Translations under genes and position numbers: made by a program
Shown here: in pieces, positions 16,225 to 24,752 of the stretch
Position numbering within the stretch: the stretch's first letter is position 1
Layout: the number at the start of each line of letters is the position of its first letter
Assembly: GCA_031281195.1 (NCBI GenBank)
Contig: JAITFS010000097.1
Span: forward strand, 1-50,435
Reading direction: 5' to 3'
DNA from: Oscillospiraceae bacterium
Lineage (GTDB): Bacteria; Bacillota; Clostridia; Oscillospirales; Oscillospiraceae
Length of the DNA stretch: 50,435 nt
Notes under the pieces: model-generated
The model's input: the letters and a program-made list of their open reading frames with translations, nothing else
Told to the model about the DNA's origin: nothing
Databases searched by the model: none

Positions 16225-16851
16225 ATGCAAACAAGAATACTAAAAGACAACGATTTATCTTATGCTGTGGCAACATTAATCAACGGAGGGTTGGTTGGTG
16301 TGCCTACAGAAACCGTTTATGGGCTTGCAGGTAACGGTTTTGACGCTGCCGCAGTAGCGAAAATCTACGAAGTAAAAGGTCGTCCTGAGGTAAAACCTCT
16401 AAGCTTATTGGTGCCAAGCATAGAAGTTGCAAAGACTGTGTGTGCAGAGTTTCCAGAGGATGCGTACATTCTCGCGAAAACCTTTTGGCCCGGACCTCTT
16501 ACGATAGTATTACCGGTTAAAGACACAGTGCCATCAATTGTTACTGCAGATGGTGATACAATCGGTGTCAGATGCCCCGACCACGCAAAAACGCTAAGAC
16601 TGCTAGGTCTTGCAGGAGTGCCGGCAGCAGCACCATCTGCAAATATTTCTGATAAACCAAGTCCAAAAAATGCGTATGATGTACTGGCGTACTTCGATGG
16701 AAAAATCGAGTGTATAATTGATGGTGGTGAATGTACAATTGGCGTGGAATCAACGGTTATTTCATTGGTAACTAAGCCGTATAAAATATTCAGACAAGGT
16801 GCATTATCAGAAGAAGATATTTACAAAGCTCTTAAAAAACATCAAAATTAA
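16225..16851 (+). CDS. tsaC: L-threonylcarbamoyladenylate synthase (TsaC/Sua5 family)
   Basis: This enzyme makes threonylcarbamoyl-AMP from threonine, bicarbonate and ATP for the t6A modification of ANN-decoding tRNAs. The 208-aa protein is a YrdC domain with GLVGVPTETVYGLAG, KGRPEVKPLSLLV, FWPGPLTIVL and SANISDKPSP, and lacks the extra C-terminal Sua5 domain. It lies 45 bases after prfA. No clear SD precedes the ATG at 16225, and no internal promoter is obvious. Confidence 0.95.
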   Translation: MQTRILKDNDLSYAVATLINGGLVGVPTETVYGLAGNGFDAAAVAKIYEVKGRPEVKPLSLLVPSIEVAKTVCAEFPEDAYILAKTFWPGPLTIVLPVKDTVPSIVTADGDTIGVRCPDHAKTLRLLGLAGVPAAAPSANISDKPSPKNAYDVLAYFDGKIECIIDGGECTIGVESTVISLVTKPYKIFRQGALSEEDIYKALKKHQN

Positions 16852-16878
16852 CTAATTAATTCAACTGAGGAAAAACAA

Positions 16879-17478
16879 GTGTTTATTATTGGTATCACAG
16901 GCCCGACAGGAGCAGGGAAAACATTAGCAACACAAGCATTACAATCTCTAAACGTAAAAACGTTGGATTGTGATAAGATTTATCATGAACTTTTACAGAT
17001 TAACAAAAAAATGATTAAAGAACTACAAGAGGAGTTCCCTCATGTTATGGTTGATGGCAAAATTGATCGAAAAAAATTAAGCGAAACTGTACTTAGTGAG
17101 CATGTTCTTTTAGAAAAATTACAAGACATCACACACAAGTTTATAGATGACGAAATCGACAATCAGCTTATAACTTATGGTATGCACGGAGTTACAACTG
17201 TAGCAATTGATGCTATAGCATTAATTGAGAGCGGACAAAACAACAAATGTGATGTGGTTGTCGGTATATTAGCACCAATCGACTTGCGGTTATCCAGAAT
17301 TACGAAGCGTGATAAACTCACAAAAGACGAAGCCTTAGCACGAATAAACGCACAACAAAATGATGAGTTTTACATAGAAAACTGCGACCATATTCTTCAT
17401 AATAATGGCGATAATCCAAAGAAGTTTATTAATGAATGTGTTGCTTATTTTAAAAAAATATTTCCTGAAGATATGTAA
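16879..17478 (+). CDS. coaE: Dephospho-CoA kinase
   Basis: CoaE phosphorylates dephospho-CoA in the last step of coenzyme A synthesis. The 199-aa protein has an N-terminal P-loop GPTGAGKT (canonical members have GSGKS). It also has the substrate-binding stretch LDCDKIYHEL and the lid region RLSRITKRDKLTKDEALARI. The start is GTG at 16879 with GAGG 8 bases upstream. It follows tsaC by 27 bases. Identity is good although the sequence is somewhat divergent from textbook CoaE. Confidence 0.88.
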   Translation: MFIIGITGPTGAGKTLATQALQSLNVKTLDCDKIYHELLQINKKMIKELQEEFPHVMVDGKIDRKKLSETVLSEHVLLEKLQDITHKFIDDEIDNQLITYGMHGVTTVAIDAIALIESGQNNKCDVVVGILAPIDLRLSRITKRDKLTKDEALARINAQQNDEFYIENCDHILHNNGDNPKKFINECVAYFKKIFPEDM

Positions 17479-17576
17479 AATAACTATTTATCACTATGAA
17501 TTTCTCATCGTTTTGATAACAATTCATTCTCTTGCGAATGTGGTTAGAAAAATATATAAAAGGAGCAAGTATAATA

Positions 17577-18995
17577 ATGGATAGAGATTTAATAAAAAAA
17601 GAGATAGACAAATGGTTTGAAGCAAAAACAGATGAAATGATAAGCGACCTTTCAAAACTGATTGAAATAAACAGCGTAAGAAGTAAAAGTGAGCCAGGTG
17701 CGCCTTTTGGGCAAAACTCACGAAAAGCGCTTACTCTTGCTGAGGAAATGTTAGAAAAACGCGGCTTTAAGGCAACTGTTTTTAATGATATGATAGTAAC
17801 CGCAGAAACAGGCCCGGAAAAACCACTGGTTGCAGTGCTTGCACATTTAGACATTGTTGATGCGGGTGAAGGTTGGAGTACAAATCCATTCGAGTTAGTA
17901 GTAAAAGACGGCAAACTTTTTGGACGTGGTGTTATGGATAACAAAGGCCCGTCAATTGCCGCAATGTACGCTTTATATTGCATAAACGAAATAAACCCGA
18001 AGCTAAAACATGGAGTGCAAATTATACTTGGAACTGCTGAAGAAACAGGCTTTGACGATATAAAACAATATATGGAAAACAATGAAATGCCTCCGTATGT
18101 ATTTTCACCGGATGCTGAGTTTCCCGTCATAAATACTGAAAAAGGAAACTTTGTACCAACTTTTAACGCAAAATGGGAAAAAGATACCACACTTCCACGA
18201 ATCATCTCAATAACAGGTGGAAAAACTCCAAATATCATACCAAATCGAGCAGAAGCAATTATTGAGGGTATATCAAAAGTGGATGTTGAAACATTTTGCG
18301 AAAAGTTTACCAAAAAAACAGGCGTTACTCTTTCAATCGAAAAAGTTAAGGGCGACACTATAACTATTCAAGCAGAGGGTTTGGCTGCCCACGCCAGTTT
18401 ACCCGAACGTGCAAATAACGCACAAACAGCACTGATAGAAATGCTTGCATCAATGCCGTTTGCAAAAAGTGAGGGCTTTGGTTATTTGTGTGCTTTAAAC
18501 AAACTGTTTCCTCATGGAGATTATCGTGGAACTGCCATTGGAATTGATATGGAAGATGAAATCAGTGGCAGAACAACTGTAAACTTTGGTGTTCTGCGGT
18601 TTGATGAATATGAGTTTAGCGGTAACTTTGACAGCCGTACTCCAATCTGTGCAGACGATGTGGATATAATGGATATTATAAGAAAAGCACTAGAAAAAGA
18701 GGGACTAAATATTAGTCATGTAAAGTTTATGCACGGACATCACACCCCAAAAGACAATCCTCTGGTGCAAACTTTGTTGAAAGTTTTTACAGAATACACC
18801 GGAAAAGAAGCAGTTGCAAGGTCACTTGGTGGTTTAACTTATGTACATGGAATACCGGGTGGTGTGGCTTTTGGTTGTGCATATCAAGAGGACGACAACA
18901 AAGTACACGGGGCTAACGAATTCATAAAATTAGAACAACTTATAACCAGTGCAAAAATGTTCACTTTGACACTGGTGGATATGTGCGGTTCTTAG
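17577..18995 (+). CDS. pepV: Dipeptidase PepV-like, M20 family
   Basis: PepV is a cytoplasmic dinuclear zinc peptidase that cleaves dipeptides, including beta-Ala-His types. At 472 aa the length matches. Metal and catalytic motifs are visible: VLAHLDIVDAGEGW, GRGVMDNKGPS, LGTAEETGFDD, FSPDAEFPVI and the late GHHTPKDNP. The ATG at 17577 is used; AAAGGAG lies 11 bases upstream, and the 15 extra codons of the track ORF precede that site. It converges with the ClC gene with only 18 bases between stops and no visible terminator. Confidence 0.93.
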   Translation: MDRDLIKKEIDKWFEAKTDEMISDLSKLIEINSVRSKSEPGAPFGQNSRKALTLAEEMLEKRGFKATVFNDMIVTAETGPEKPLVAVLAHLDIVDAGEGWSTNPFELVVKDGKLFGRGVMDNKGPSIAAMYALYCINEINPKLKHGVQIILGTAEETGFDDIKQYMENNEMPPYVFSPDAEFPVINTEKGNFVPTFNAKWEKDTTLPRIISITGGKTPNIIPNRAEAIIEGISKVDVETFCEKFTKKTGVTLSIEKVKGDTITIQAEGLAAHASLPERANNAQTALIEMLASMPFAKSEGFGYLCALNKLFPHGDYRGTAIGIDMEDEISGRTTVNFGVLRFDEYEFSGNFDSRTPICADDVDIMDIIRKALEKEGLNISHVKFMHGHHTPKDNPLVQTLLKVFTEYTGKEAVARSLGGLTYVHGIPGGVAFGCAYQEDDNKVHGANEFIKLEQLITSAKMFTLTLVDMCGS

Positions 18996-19013
18996 TTTAT
19001 TGGTAACATCCAA

Positions 19014-20261
19014 CTAAGCGTTATTTTCTTTATATTTTGATTTAATCATTGGTATACATGCACCTGCGAATGATGCGCAGGATAAAATGAGAATGTTTTC
19101 CACAGGAAAACATATAAACATAATCATAACAACAGCTATAGGTTTACGCATGACAGCACCGCATAACGCAGTCGTTACAACGGCTGCGGCAAACACGCTG
19201 TCAACTCCTGTAATCAAAGCAATTCCGAATCCAAAGCAAATACCGGCGAAAATTACAGGGATTATATGACCTCCACGCCACCCGGTGTTTAAACAGATGT
19301 TTATTACGAGTAGCTTAAAAAAACCGACAAGGAACAGAAAAACAGGAGACATATTCGTCCAGTCAGCCATAACCTCACCAATTTGTGACTCACCCGATAG
19401 CATTACAAGCGGTAAGAACATTCCACAAATACCGATTAACAAACCACCCAGAACTGAGCTGATTATCGGAAAACGCTTTAGGGGTTGTGTTGCATATTGC
19501 AGAGATTTACCAAGAAGGTTGTAAAGACCACCGAGAAGAGCGCCAAGAATAGCAAGAGGAACGAACAACATCAATTCAAATTGGCTGACCTGTGCAGCTC
19601 CGAACCGCTCTATGTGCATGCCACCTCCAAATAGAGAGATCAACAAGAGAAAAATTCCGATTCCGCTTGAAATTGCTGCAAAATAAACGATAATCTTCTT
19701 TCTGTTCGGAAAAGTAAGATTTTCACTTTCACCTTCGACCTGCTCCATCAAACCAAACAAGGGTGCAACAAAAAGAATACTAAGAGATGCAGAAATGCCA
19801 ACTTCTGTGAGTTCTTTTATTTCTTTCAAAACTGATTTGAAACGGTTTCCAACCCATGTACAAAGTGCTGCTACAACACCAACGAGACCGGCTTCAGGAC
19901 CAAGACTTCCACCAAACAGTAAAGGCAAAAGTGCAGCCACAAAGAGGGGCGCAACCTTTTGCGGGTTATAACGCCCCGTCTCTTTGACTTTTGTTATTAC
20001 ATCTTCAAAATCATCAGGGTAAGCACCAAACTTCTTACTCCATAAGCCGATTATGAAACCGCCTAAAACACATATAAGTACAGTGTAACCGGTAAAACCA
20101 TAATGTTCCGGAAGAGTTCTCCACAGAAAGTCTATTCCTGTATTAAGAACTGTTAGAAACAACCAGATTATCGCCCCTACAACTGCACCAAGCAAAACCG
20201 CAATGAGTAAAAACAATATTTGAGATTTTACTTTTAGGTTATTCTGCTTTGTTTCAGACAT
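19014..20261 (-). CDS. ClC-family ion channel/transporter-like membrane protein
   Basis: The 415-aa protein has about ten to twelve hydrophobic segments and belongs to the voltage-gated chloride channel superfamily. The segment GGSLGPEAGLVG occupies the place of the GREGP selectivity loop of bacterial ClC exchangers; a leucine stands where the gating glutamate would be, with a glutamate three residues later. The GWRGGHIIPVIFAG block matches the later conserved loop. It starts 6 bases after the DUF308 gene and is probably cotranscribed. The ion carried is unknown; I avoid naming chloride as substrate. Confidence 0.85.
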   Translation of the reverse strand: MSETKQNNLKVKSQILFLLIAVLLGAVVGAIIWLFLTVLNTGIDFLWRTLPEHYGFTGYTVLICVLGGFIIGLWSKKFGAYPDDFEDVITKVKETGRYNPQKVAPLFVAALLPLLFGGSLGPEAGLVGVVAALCTWVGNRFKSVLKEIKELTEVGISASLSILFVAPLFGLMEQVEGESENLTFPNRKKIIVYFAAISSGIGIFLLLISLFGGGMHIERFGAAQVSQFELMLFVPLAILGALLGGLYNLLGKSLQYATQPLKRFPIISSVLGGLLIGICGMFLPLVMLSGESQIGEVMADWTNMSPVFLFLVGFFKLLVINICLNTGWRGGHIIPVIFAGICFGFGIALITGVDSVFAAAVVTTALCGAVMRKPIAVVMIMFICFPVENILILSCASFAGACIPMIKSKYKENNA

Positions 20262-20267
20262 TGTTAC

Positions 20268-20897
20268 TTATTCTCCGGCGTCAGGAACAACATCATCTAT
20301 AGCTTCTTCTATAGCAGCTTCAACACTTTCATTATGCGAAAAAGCAGCAATGATTCCTGTTAATCCTATAGAAACCAAAGCAATTGCGATATATACTCTC
20401 ATAAAGATAACTAAAAAGCCCAGTCCTAACAATGGGTTTGCAAATAATAAAAGACCACAAATAACAGCTAATATTCCACCTAACAGTACCCATATAAAGT
20501 TGCTTTTATACACAGACTTGAATTTGATACTGTTGATTATTGTCGAAATACCAATGAAAACTGCCCAGATTGCTACGAAGAACTCAATCATAAGTAAACC
20601 CATCAGCTTTGATTCCGGCGGAGCGAAAAATATTATCACACCAAAAATGATGTTAAGAACACCCAAAACAAGCTCCCAGACACTGCGTTTCTCTTTTTTT
20701 GCGAGATTCTTGATTAGAAGGTATAGCCCGTAAATTATTATCGCAATGGGGAATAAGTAGAAATTACCCCGTATATTGAAGATAATGAACAGACCTGCTA
20801 TGAGCATTAACAAACATACTACTACTGCTAATATTTTGCCGAATATTGATACGTCTTTGGCTTTTTCAGGAGATTTTCCTTTTGTGTTTTCTTGCAT
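20268..20897 (-). CDS. DUF308/HdeD-like membrane protein
   Basis: The 209-aa protein has six predicted transmembrane segments between residues about 22 and 190, spaced in pairs as in the HdeD/DUF308 family, with charged termini. It contains the typical GVLNIIFGVIIFFAP and LLGGILAVICGLLLFANP segments with Gly and Pro near the membrane boundary. HdeD in E. coli is linked to acid resistance; a role here is inference. AGAAGGG precedes the ATG at 20897 by 8 bases. It is the first gene of a pair with the ClC-like gene. Confidence 0.83.
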   Translation of the reverse strand: MQENTKGKSPEKAKDVSIFGKILAVVVCLLMLIAGLFIIFNIRGNFYLFPIAIIIYGLYLLIKNLAKKEKRSVWELVLGVLNIIFGVIIFFAPPESKLMGLLMIEFFVAIWAVFIGISTIINSIKFKSVYKSNFIWVLLGGILAVICGLLLFANPLLGLGFLVIFMRVYIAIALVSIGLTGIIAAFSHNESVEAAIEEAIDDVVPDAGE

Positions 20898-21037
20898 TTT
20901 ATGACCCTTCTTTCAATATTATTTGTACCGTCGCCTATACTATCATACCAACCATAAAATAAGCAAGAAAAAGGTAATATTAAAAAGGTATCTCTTGTGG
21001 AATATTTGCATACGTTGTAATGTGGTTACATAAAAAC

Positions 21038-21063
21038 AAACATCCGATCAAAGTCGGATGTTT
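21038..21063 (-). terminator. Intrinsic terminator after the orphan nuclease-like gene
   Basis: A perfect 10-bp hairpin (AAACATCCGA, 6-base loop, TCGGATGTTT) is followed on the minus strand by GTTTTTATG. It lies about 70 bases past the stop of the 21136-21552 gene. The remainder of the gap from 20898 to 21135 holds the promoter area of the DUF308 gene and a 50-nt palindrome. Confidence 0.75.
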
Positions 21064-21068
21064 CGTTC

Positions 21069-21118
21069 TGTAGGGTACTCCTTTGACTGGCCAATCAGGC
21101 CTGCCCGGTCTCCCTACA
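21069..21118. repeat. 50-nt palindrome bounded by TGTAGGG/CCCTACA
   Basis: TGTAGGG at one end pairs with CCCTACA at the other, and an inner GGCC-aatca-GGCC hairpin lies in the middle. The GTAGGG border resembles the GTAGGGG repeats elsewhere in the window, so it may be a different member of the same palindromic family. Confidence 0.65.
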
Positions 21119-21135
21119 TACACACATTAACATAA

Positions 21136-21552
21136 TTACTTCTGGAATTCAACAATTTTATCAAATTTATCTATCAAAATCACTTTTCTTATGTTATGAC
21201 GTCTGTTCATTTCCGTTTGTACATCCTTTTCAATACGAATATATGTTAATGTAGTTCTTCGAGTGTCTATTACAATATTTTTAGCTTGTTTCGATGCACG
21301 CCGGATTTGCTTTTGTATAGTATGTTTAGAAGATCCTTCCGGAGTTTTTATTTCCCACATCGCACCTTGCATAAGAATATCCGCAGTCTTTCGTTTGTAA
21401 TCATCAATCGGAACAATGAATTCAACATCACATTTATAGTGGCGAGCTAATATGTTTGCAGCGTCTATTTCGTAATCTTCAAGAGGTTTTCGAAGATCAA
21501 CAGGTGTTATAACTTTACCGGGATTAATTTGTTTTTTCTTTTTCTTAAACAT
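21136..21552 (-). CDS. Orphan protein resembling the CdiA C-terminal tRNA-nuclease toxin domain
   Basis: The 138-aa protein is very basic (it starts MFKKKKKQ) and has no signal peptide or membrane segment. The arrangement TADILMQGAMWEIKTPEG (residues about 56 to 73) followed by HTIQKQIRRASKQAKNIVID and RRTTLTY matches my memory of the CdiA_C tRNase family, a PD-(D/E)XK-like fold whose D...ExK residues are all present here. Such domains normally end large contact-dependent toxins; here it stands alone with no secretion domain. No immunity gene is adjacent: the neighbours are a tRNA-Ser and a DUF308 gene. It has its own extended -10 promoter and no SD. A housekeeping or phage-derived nuclease is the alternative. 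Confidence 0.55.
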   Translation of the reverse strand: MFKKKKKQINPGKVITPVDLRKPLEDYEIDAANILARHYKCDVEFIVPIDDYKRKTADILMQGAMWEIKTPEGSSKHTIQKQIRRASKQAKNIVIDTRRTTLTYIRIEKDVQTEMNRRHNIRKVILIDKFDKIVEFQK

Positions 21553-21559
21553 GAAACGA

Positions 21560-21568
21560 ATTATATCA
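21560..21568 (-). promoter_or_regulatory. Extended -10 promoter of the orphan nuclease-like gene
   Basis: The minus strand reads TGATATAAT, an extended -10, ending 7 bases before the ATG at 21552 with no Shine-Dalgarno sequence. A leaderless transcript is expected. Confidence 0.55.
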
Positions 21569-21748
21569 GAGCAATGAAAAATTTAATAGCATAATTTTAA
21601 TTAATGCAGTTTATTCATCTGAGCAGACGATTCCTTCGTTTCAAATAGCAAATAATTGTTTATATTAGTAGTTAAATATATTAAACGGAGACTCTACAGT
21701 TATTTACAAGTTGAACTGCAAAATTGAATAAGGCTAACAGCCAAAATC

Positions 21749-21778
21749 CTAATAACCCTTGTAAACAAGGGTTATTAG
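21749..21778 (-). terminator. Intrinsic terminator after tRNA-Ser
   Basis: A perfect 13-bp stem, CTAATAACCCTTG and CAAGGGTTATTAG, closes a 4-base loop. On the minus strand it is followed by GATTTTGG. It lies 10 bases beyond the 3' end of tRNA-Ser, so it probably ends the mltG-tRNA-Ser transcript. The rest of the 21569-21748 gap shows no gene that I can support. Confidence 0.8.
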
Positions 21779-21787
21779 ACGAAGCTT

Positions 21788-21876
21788 TGGCGGAGGAGAG
21801 AGGATTCGAACCTCCGTGGGGTTGCCCCCAAACGGTTTTCAAGACCGCCGCGTTATGACCTCTTCGCTACTCCTCC
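21788..21876 (-). tRNA. tRNA-Ser (anticodon TGA)
   Basis: A class II tRNA on the minus strand with acceptor GGAGGAG/CTCCTCC, anticodon loop CTTGAAA (anticodon TGA, reading UCN codons), a long variable arm TGGGGGCAACCCCA and T loop TTCGAAT. Discriminator G is followed by an encoded CCA (21788-21790). It lies 20 bases after the mltG stop, so it may be cotranscribed with it. Confidence 0.97.
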
Positions 21877-21896
21877 GTATGATATTTTATGACGTC

Positions 21897-23300
21897 CTAC
21901 CCTCCGTAGTCGGGGCTGTTTACAAAATTGTTGTGATCTGTGAAATTCGTAAAGAAATTGTGTGTGCCATGTCTGTTTAGTGCGTAGAAAAACTCATTTG
22001 TATTGGCAGGGTACAGGGCTGCTCGTATCGATGCTATACCCGGGTTTGCTATTGGACCGGGAGGTAATCCATCATGGATATAAGTGTTAAAAGGACTGTC
22101 GAGAGCAATCGAGAATGGAATACCTGTGTCTGCTATAGCATAATGTATTGTAGCATCAATTTCAAGTCTTGGGAAGTTCGGACTATTTAAACGATTATAA
22201 ATGACTGCTGCAATGCGTGACCGCTCCTCATCATTACCGGCTTCACGCTCAATCATAGAAGCAATAATAACTATCTCACGAACAGTATACCCTAAATGAG
22301 TTGCACGTTCAATATATTGCTCTGTAAATCTTCTGTCAAACTCACGTAACATTCTTGAAATTACTTGAGTTGGAGTAGAATCTAAGAAAAAGTTATATGT
22401 ATCCGGGAAAAGAAACCCCTCTAAACGTAGTCTATCACCTAATGTTGACTCATCTAAGAAGTAGAAATTAAAGTTGTGGTGAGTAGCAGTATACCATAAG
22501 TCTTCCGCAGCACACACGCCTTCGTCTTCAAGACGGCGAAAAATTTGTGATAATGTAAAGCCTTCCGGTATGGTGACAGACACTTCAACTCGAATACCTG
22601 CTCGTGCTGTCATACCTTGAACAAGTGCGCGGTAGTCAAAGTTTCTATTCAAAACATAAGAACCCGGTGCAATCTTTGATTCAGCTTCTGAGTATTCGGC
22701 GTACAACCTGAACAATGCCTTATACCTAATTAATCCTGCCTCATACAGCAAATCAATTATATCATCTAAATCAAACTCATAAGGTACAGTTACATGAACA
22801 AGCTCATCAACAGAGGCAAAACCTAAAATATCAACAGTTGCAAGCCATGCTATAGAAGCGAATATCATTGCTATGCAAATAATGAAAATCATAAACATCA
22901 ATCCACCAACCAGACCTGTACGCCTTTCGCGTCTTTGTCGCAGGGGACGATTGTTGGGAACATCTCTATATTCACTTTCAAAATCAAATTTCATTTTGAA
23001 GTCAGCAGAACCAAACTCCTCCTCGTTTTCTATATCCTCAGAAGGTTGTGCAGACTTCTTTTTCATTTTTCTGCGTAGTTTCATTTCAGAAAAGTATGAT
23101 CTTGTTTTTGGCTTTTTATTTGGTGTCACGGGTATAGCGATAATATCTTCTTCGACAATTTCCGGCAGAGGATTATAGACCAACTCAGCGCGTTCAATTA
23201 CAGGTCTAATTGAAGCCGGTGCCGGTGGTAAATCGCTATTGTCAACAAACTTTAGCGCTTCTTCTATACTACGAATTATATCTTCACGATCGCCGGACAT
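21897..23300 (-). CDS. mltG: Endolytic peptidoglycan transglycosylase MltG
   Basis: MltG cleaves nascent glycan strands and sets their length at the cell membrane. The 467-aa protein has a long charged cytoplasmic N-terminus of about 130 residues (KPKTRSYFSEMKLRRKMKKK). One transmembrane helix follows (around residues 133 to 158), then a LysM-like region and the YceG catalytic domain. The catalytic glutamate lies in IASMIEREAGNDEE, and EIDATIHYAI and GLPPGPIANPG are the usual later motifs. AAGGA precedes the ATG. It is the last protein gene of the PMT-rpiB-tmk run. Confidence 0.95.
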   Translation of the reverse strand: MSGDREDIIRSIEEALKFVDNSDLPPAPASIRPVIERAELVYNPLPEIVEEDIIAIPVTPNKKPKTRSYFSEMKLRRKMKKKSAQPSEDIENEEEFGSADFKMKFDFESEYRDVPNNRPLRQRRERRTGLVGGLMFMIFIICIAMIFASIAWLATVDILGFASVDELVHVTVPYEFDLDDIIDLLYEAGLIRYKALFRLYAEYSEAESKIAPGSYVLNRNFDYRALVQGMTARAGIRVEVSVTIPEGFTLSQIFRRLEDEGVCAAEDLWYTATHHNFNFYFLDESTLGDRLRLEGFLFPDTYNFFLDSTPTQVISRMLREFDRRFTEQYIERATHLGYTVREIVIIASMIEREAGNDEERSRIAAVIYNRLNSPNFPRLEIDATIHYAIADTGIPFSIALDSPFNTYIHDGLPPGPIANPGIASIRAALYPANTNEFFYALNRHGTHNFFTNFTDHNNFVNSPDYGG

Positions 23301-23375
23301 TTTTTATCCTTCCCAAGCTTGAAAAATCAATTATTGTTTATACTTGTGTCATTCTTAACATAATAGAATGAAAAA

Positions 23376-24041
23376 TTATTTTGCTTTAAAGAGTTCACTA
23401 AATATTTCTTTATGAATATCAACTTCACAACGTTTTGCGTTTTGACCGCTACAGTCAACAACATACCATCCAAATTGTTTGGCGGCTTGTCTGCCGCTTT
23501 CTACACAACCGGCAAGATACTTCATATCTTTTTCATGAATATCGGCACTGGTGTTTGTTTCCTTTTGGCGAGAGTTAAGACGTTCTGCCGCAAGCTCGAC
23601 ATCAACATCAATAAACACAACAGTTTCCGGTTTTGGAAGTTCAATCAGATTAAACTCGTAATCATAAAGCCAGTTAAAAAAGTTTTCTCGTGTGCTTGAA
23701 CTCATCTTTGCACCTTGATGCAGAGCATTACTGGTAGTATATCTATCGGTTATTATTAAACCGCCACTATTATAGTAATCGCGCCAATCCTGAATAAACG
23801 ATGCGTATCTATCAACAGCAAAAAATGAAGAAGCTGCATAAGCATTTACCGAATCCGGTTCATTTCCGAAGTCACCTGCCAGATACATTCGTATTAGTGT
23901 TGATGACGGTTCTTTGTATCTGGGGAAAAAAATACGCTTATATTCTATATTTTCGTCATTTAGACGGTTGCACATTAGCTTAAATTGTGTGGATTTTCCA
24001 CTTCCATCAATTCCTTCAAAAACTACCAATCTACCCATCAT
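23376..24041 (-). CDS. tmk: Thymidylate kinase
   Basis: This enzyme phosphorylates dTMP to dTDP for DNA synthesis. The 221-aa protein has the P-loop FEGIDGSGKST at the N-terminus, the TDRYTTSNALHQG motif that carries the DR residues of the nucleotide site, and a lid region around LNSRQKETNTSADIHEKD. Two ATGs in tandem (24041 and 24038) are possible; the preceding gene stops there, so translation is probably coupled. Some divergent members act on other nucleotides, but the motifs favour dTMP. Confidence 0.92.
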   Translation of the reverse strand: MMGRLVVFEGIDGSGKSTQFKLMCNRLNDENIEYKRIFFPRYKEPSSTLIRMYLAGDFGNEPDSVNAYAASSFFAVDRYASFIQDWRDYYNSGGLIITDRYTTSNALHQGAKMSSSTRENFFNWLYDYEFNLIELPKPETVVFIDVDVELAAERLNSRQKETNTSADIHEKDMKYLAGCVESGRQAAKQFGWYVVDCSGQNAKRCEVDIHKEIFSELFKAK

Positions 24042-24286
24042 TCATCACCACCGTCATCACCGTCGTCATTATTACCGTTATCATCGTCATTATTTGGTGT
24101 TGGCGTAGCTTCACCAATAAGACCGGGAATAACAAGCTCGCCCGTATCTTCATCAACATAATTTGAAAATATGAAGAAAAGAATTAAAAACAACAGCACA
24201 ATTGACAGAGCTACGGTTGCAACAGCTCCTATGATAGCACGCCTGAAACGTCCATTATAATATGTGTTTGGTACATATCGGCGCAT
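24038..24286 (-). CDS. Small membrane protein with acidic low-complexity tail
   Basis: I do not recognise this 82-aa protein. It begins with a short basic and aromatic stretch (MRRYVPNTYYNGRFRR), has a single transmembrane helix at residues about 17 to 40, and ends with a tail made nearly entirely of Asp, Asn and Gly (after residue 62). The start follows GAGG at an 8-base spacing, and it sits between rpiB and tmk with overlaps of a few bases, which supports it being a real gene. Single-pass orientation is probably N-in, C-out. Confidence 0.7.
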   Translation of the reverse strand: MRRYVPNTYYNGRFRRAIIGAVATVALSIVLLFLILFFIFSNYVDEDTGELVIPGLIGEATPTPNNDDDNGNNDDGDDGGDE

Positions 24287-24289
24287 AAT

Positions 24290-24724
24290 CTAACCCTCTG
24301 CGTTTAGCATAGCAACCCGACGATGGTGCTTTTCTTCGTCGCTAAACTCTGTTGTTAAAAATACTTTAACCATCTCAATTGCCAAATCATCATCTACAAC
24401 ATTTACACCCGTTGCCAATACATTGGCATCATTATGGTTACGTGCCATTTCTGCCATAAAAACACTGGTGCATAAAGCGGCACGTATACCCTTTATCTTG
24501 TTTGCTGCGATAGAGACTCCGATTCCTGTACCGCATATAAAAATGCCTTTATCACACTCTCCGGTAGCTATAGACTTTGCCGCAGGTATTGCAATTGCTG
24601 GATAATCACAACTATCAGGTGAAAATGTACCAAAATCTTTATAAGAATACCCATTTTCTTCAAGATAAACTCTTATTTTTTTCATTAAATAAAAACCATT
24701 ATGGTCACTTGCTAAAGCTATCAT
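24290..24724 (-). CDS. rpiB: Ribose 5-phosphate isomerase B
   Basis: RpiB interconverts ribose 5-phosphate and ribulose 5-phosphate in the pentose phosphate pathway. The 144-aa protein has the family hallmarks ALASDHNGF, the CDYPAIA stretch, the active-site segment GIFICGTGIGVSIAANK with the catalytic cysteine, and ARNHNDANVLATG. It sits 28 bases after the PMT gene and in an operon with tmk and mltG. The allied family LacAB is possible, but no lac genes are nearby. Confidence 0.96.
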   Translation of the reverse strand: MIALASDHNGFYLMKKIRVYLEENGYSYKDFGTFSPDSCDYPAIAIPAAKSIATGECDKGIFICGTGIGVSIAANKIKGIRAALCTSVFMAEMARNHNDANVLATGVNVVDDDLAIEMVKVFLTTEFSDEEKHHRRVAMLNAEG

Positions 24725-24752
24725 AAATATTAACTCTCTCTATAATATTTTT

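Noticed and set aside
17450-18358. 302-aa minus-strand ORF opposite pepV
   Set aside because: It is serine- and phenylalanine-rich, as expected of a shadow frame, and lies antisense to a clearly conserved peptidase.
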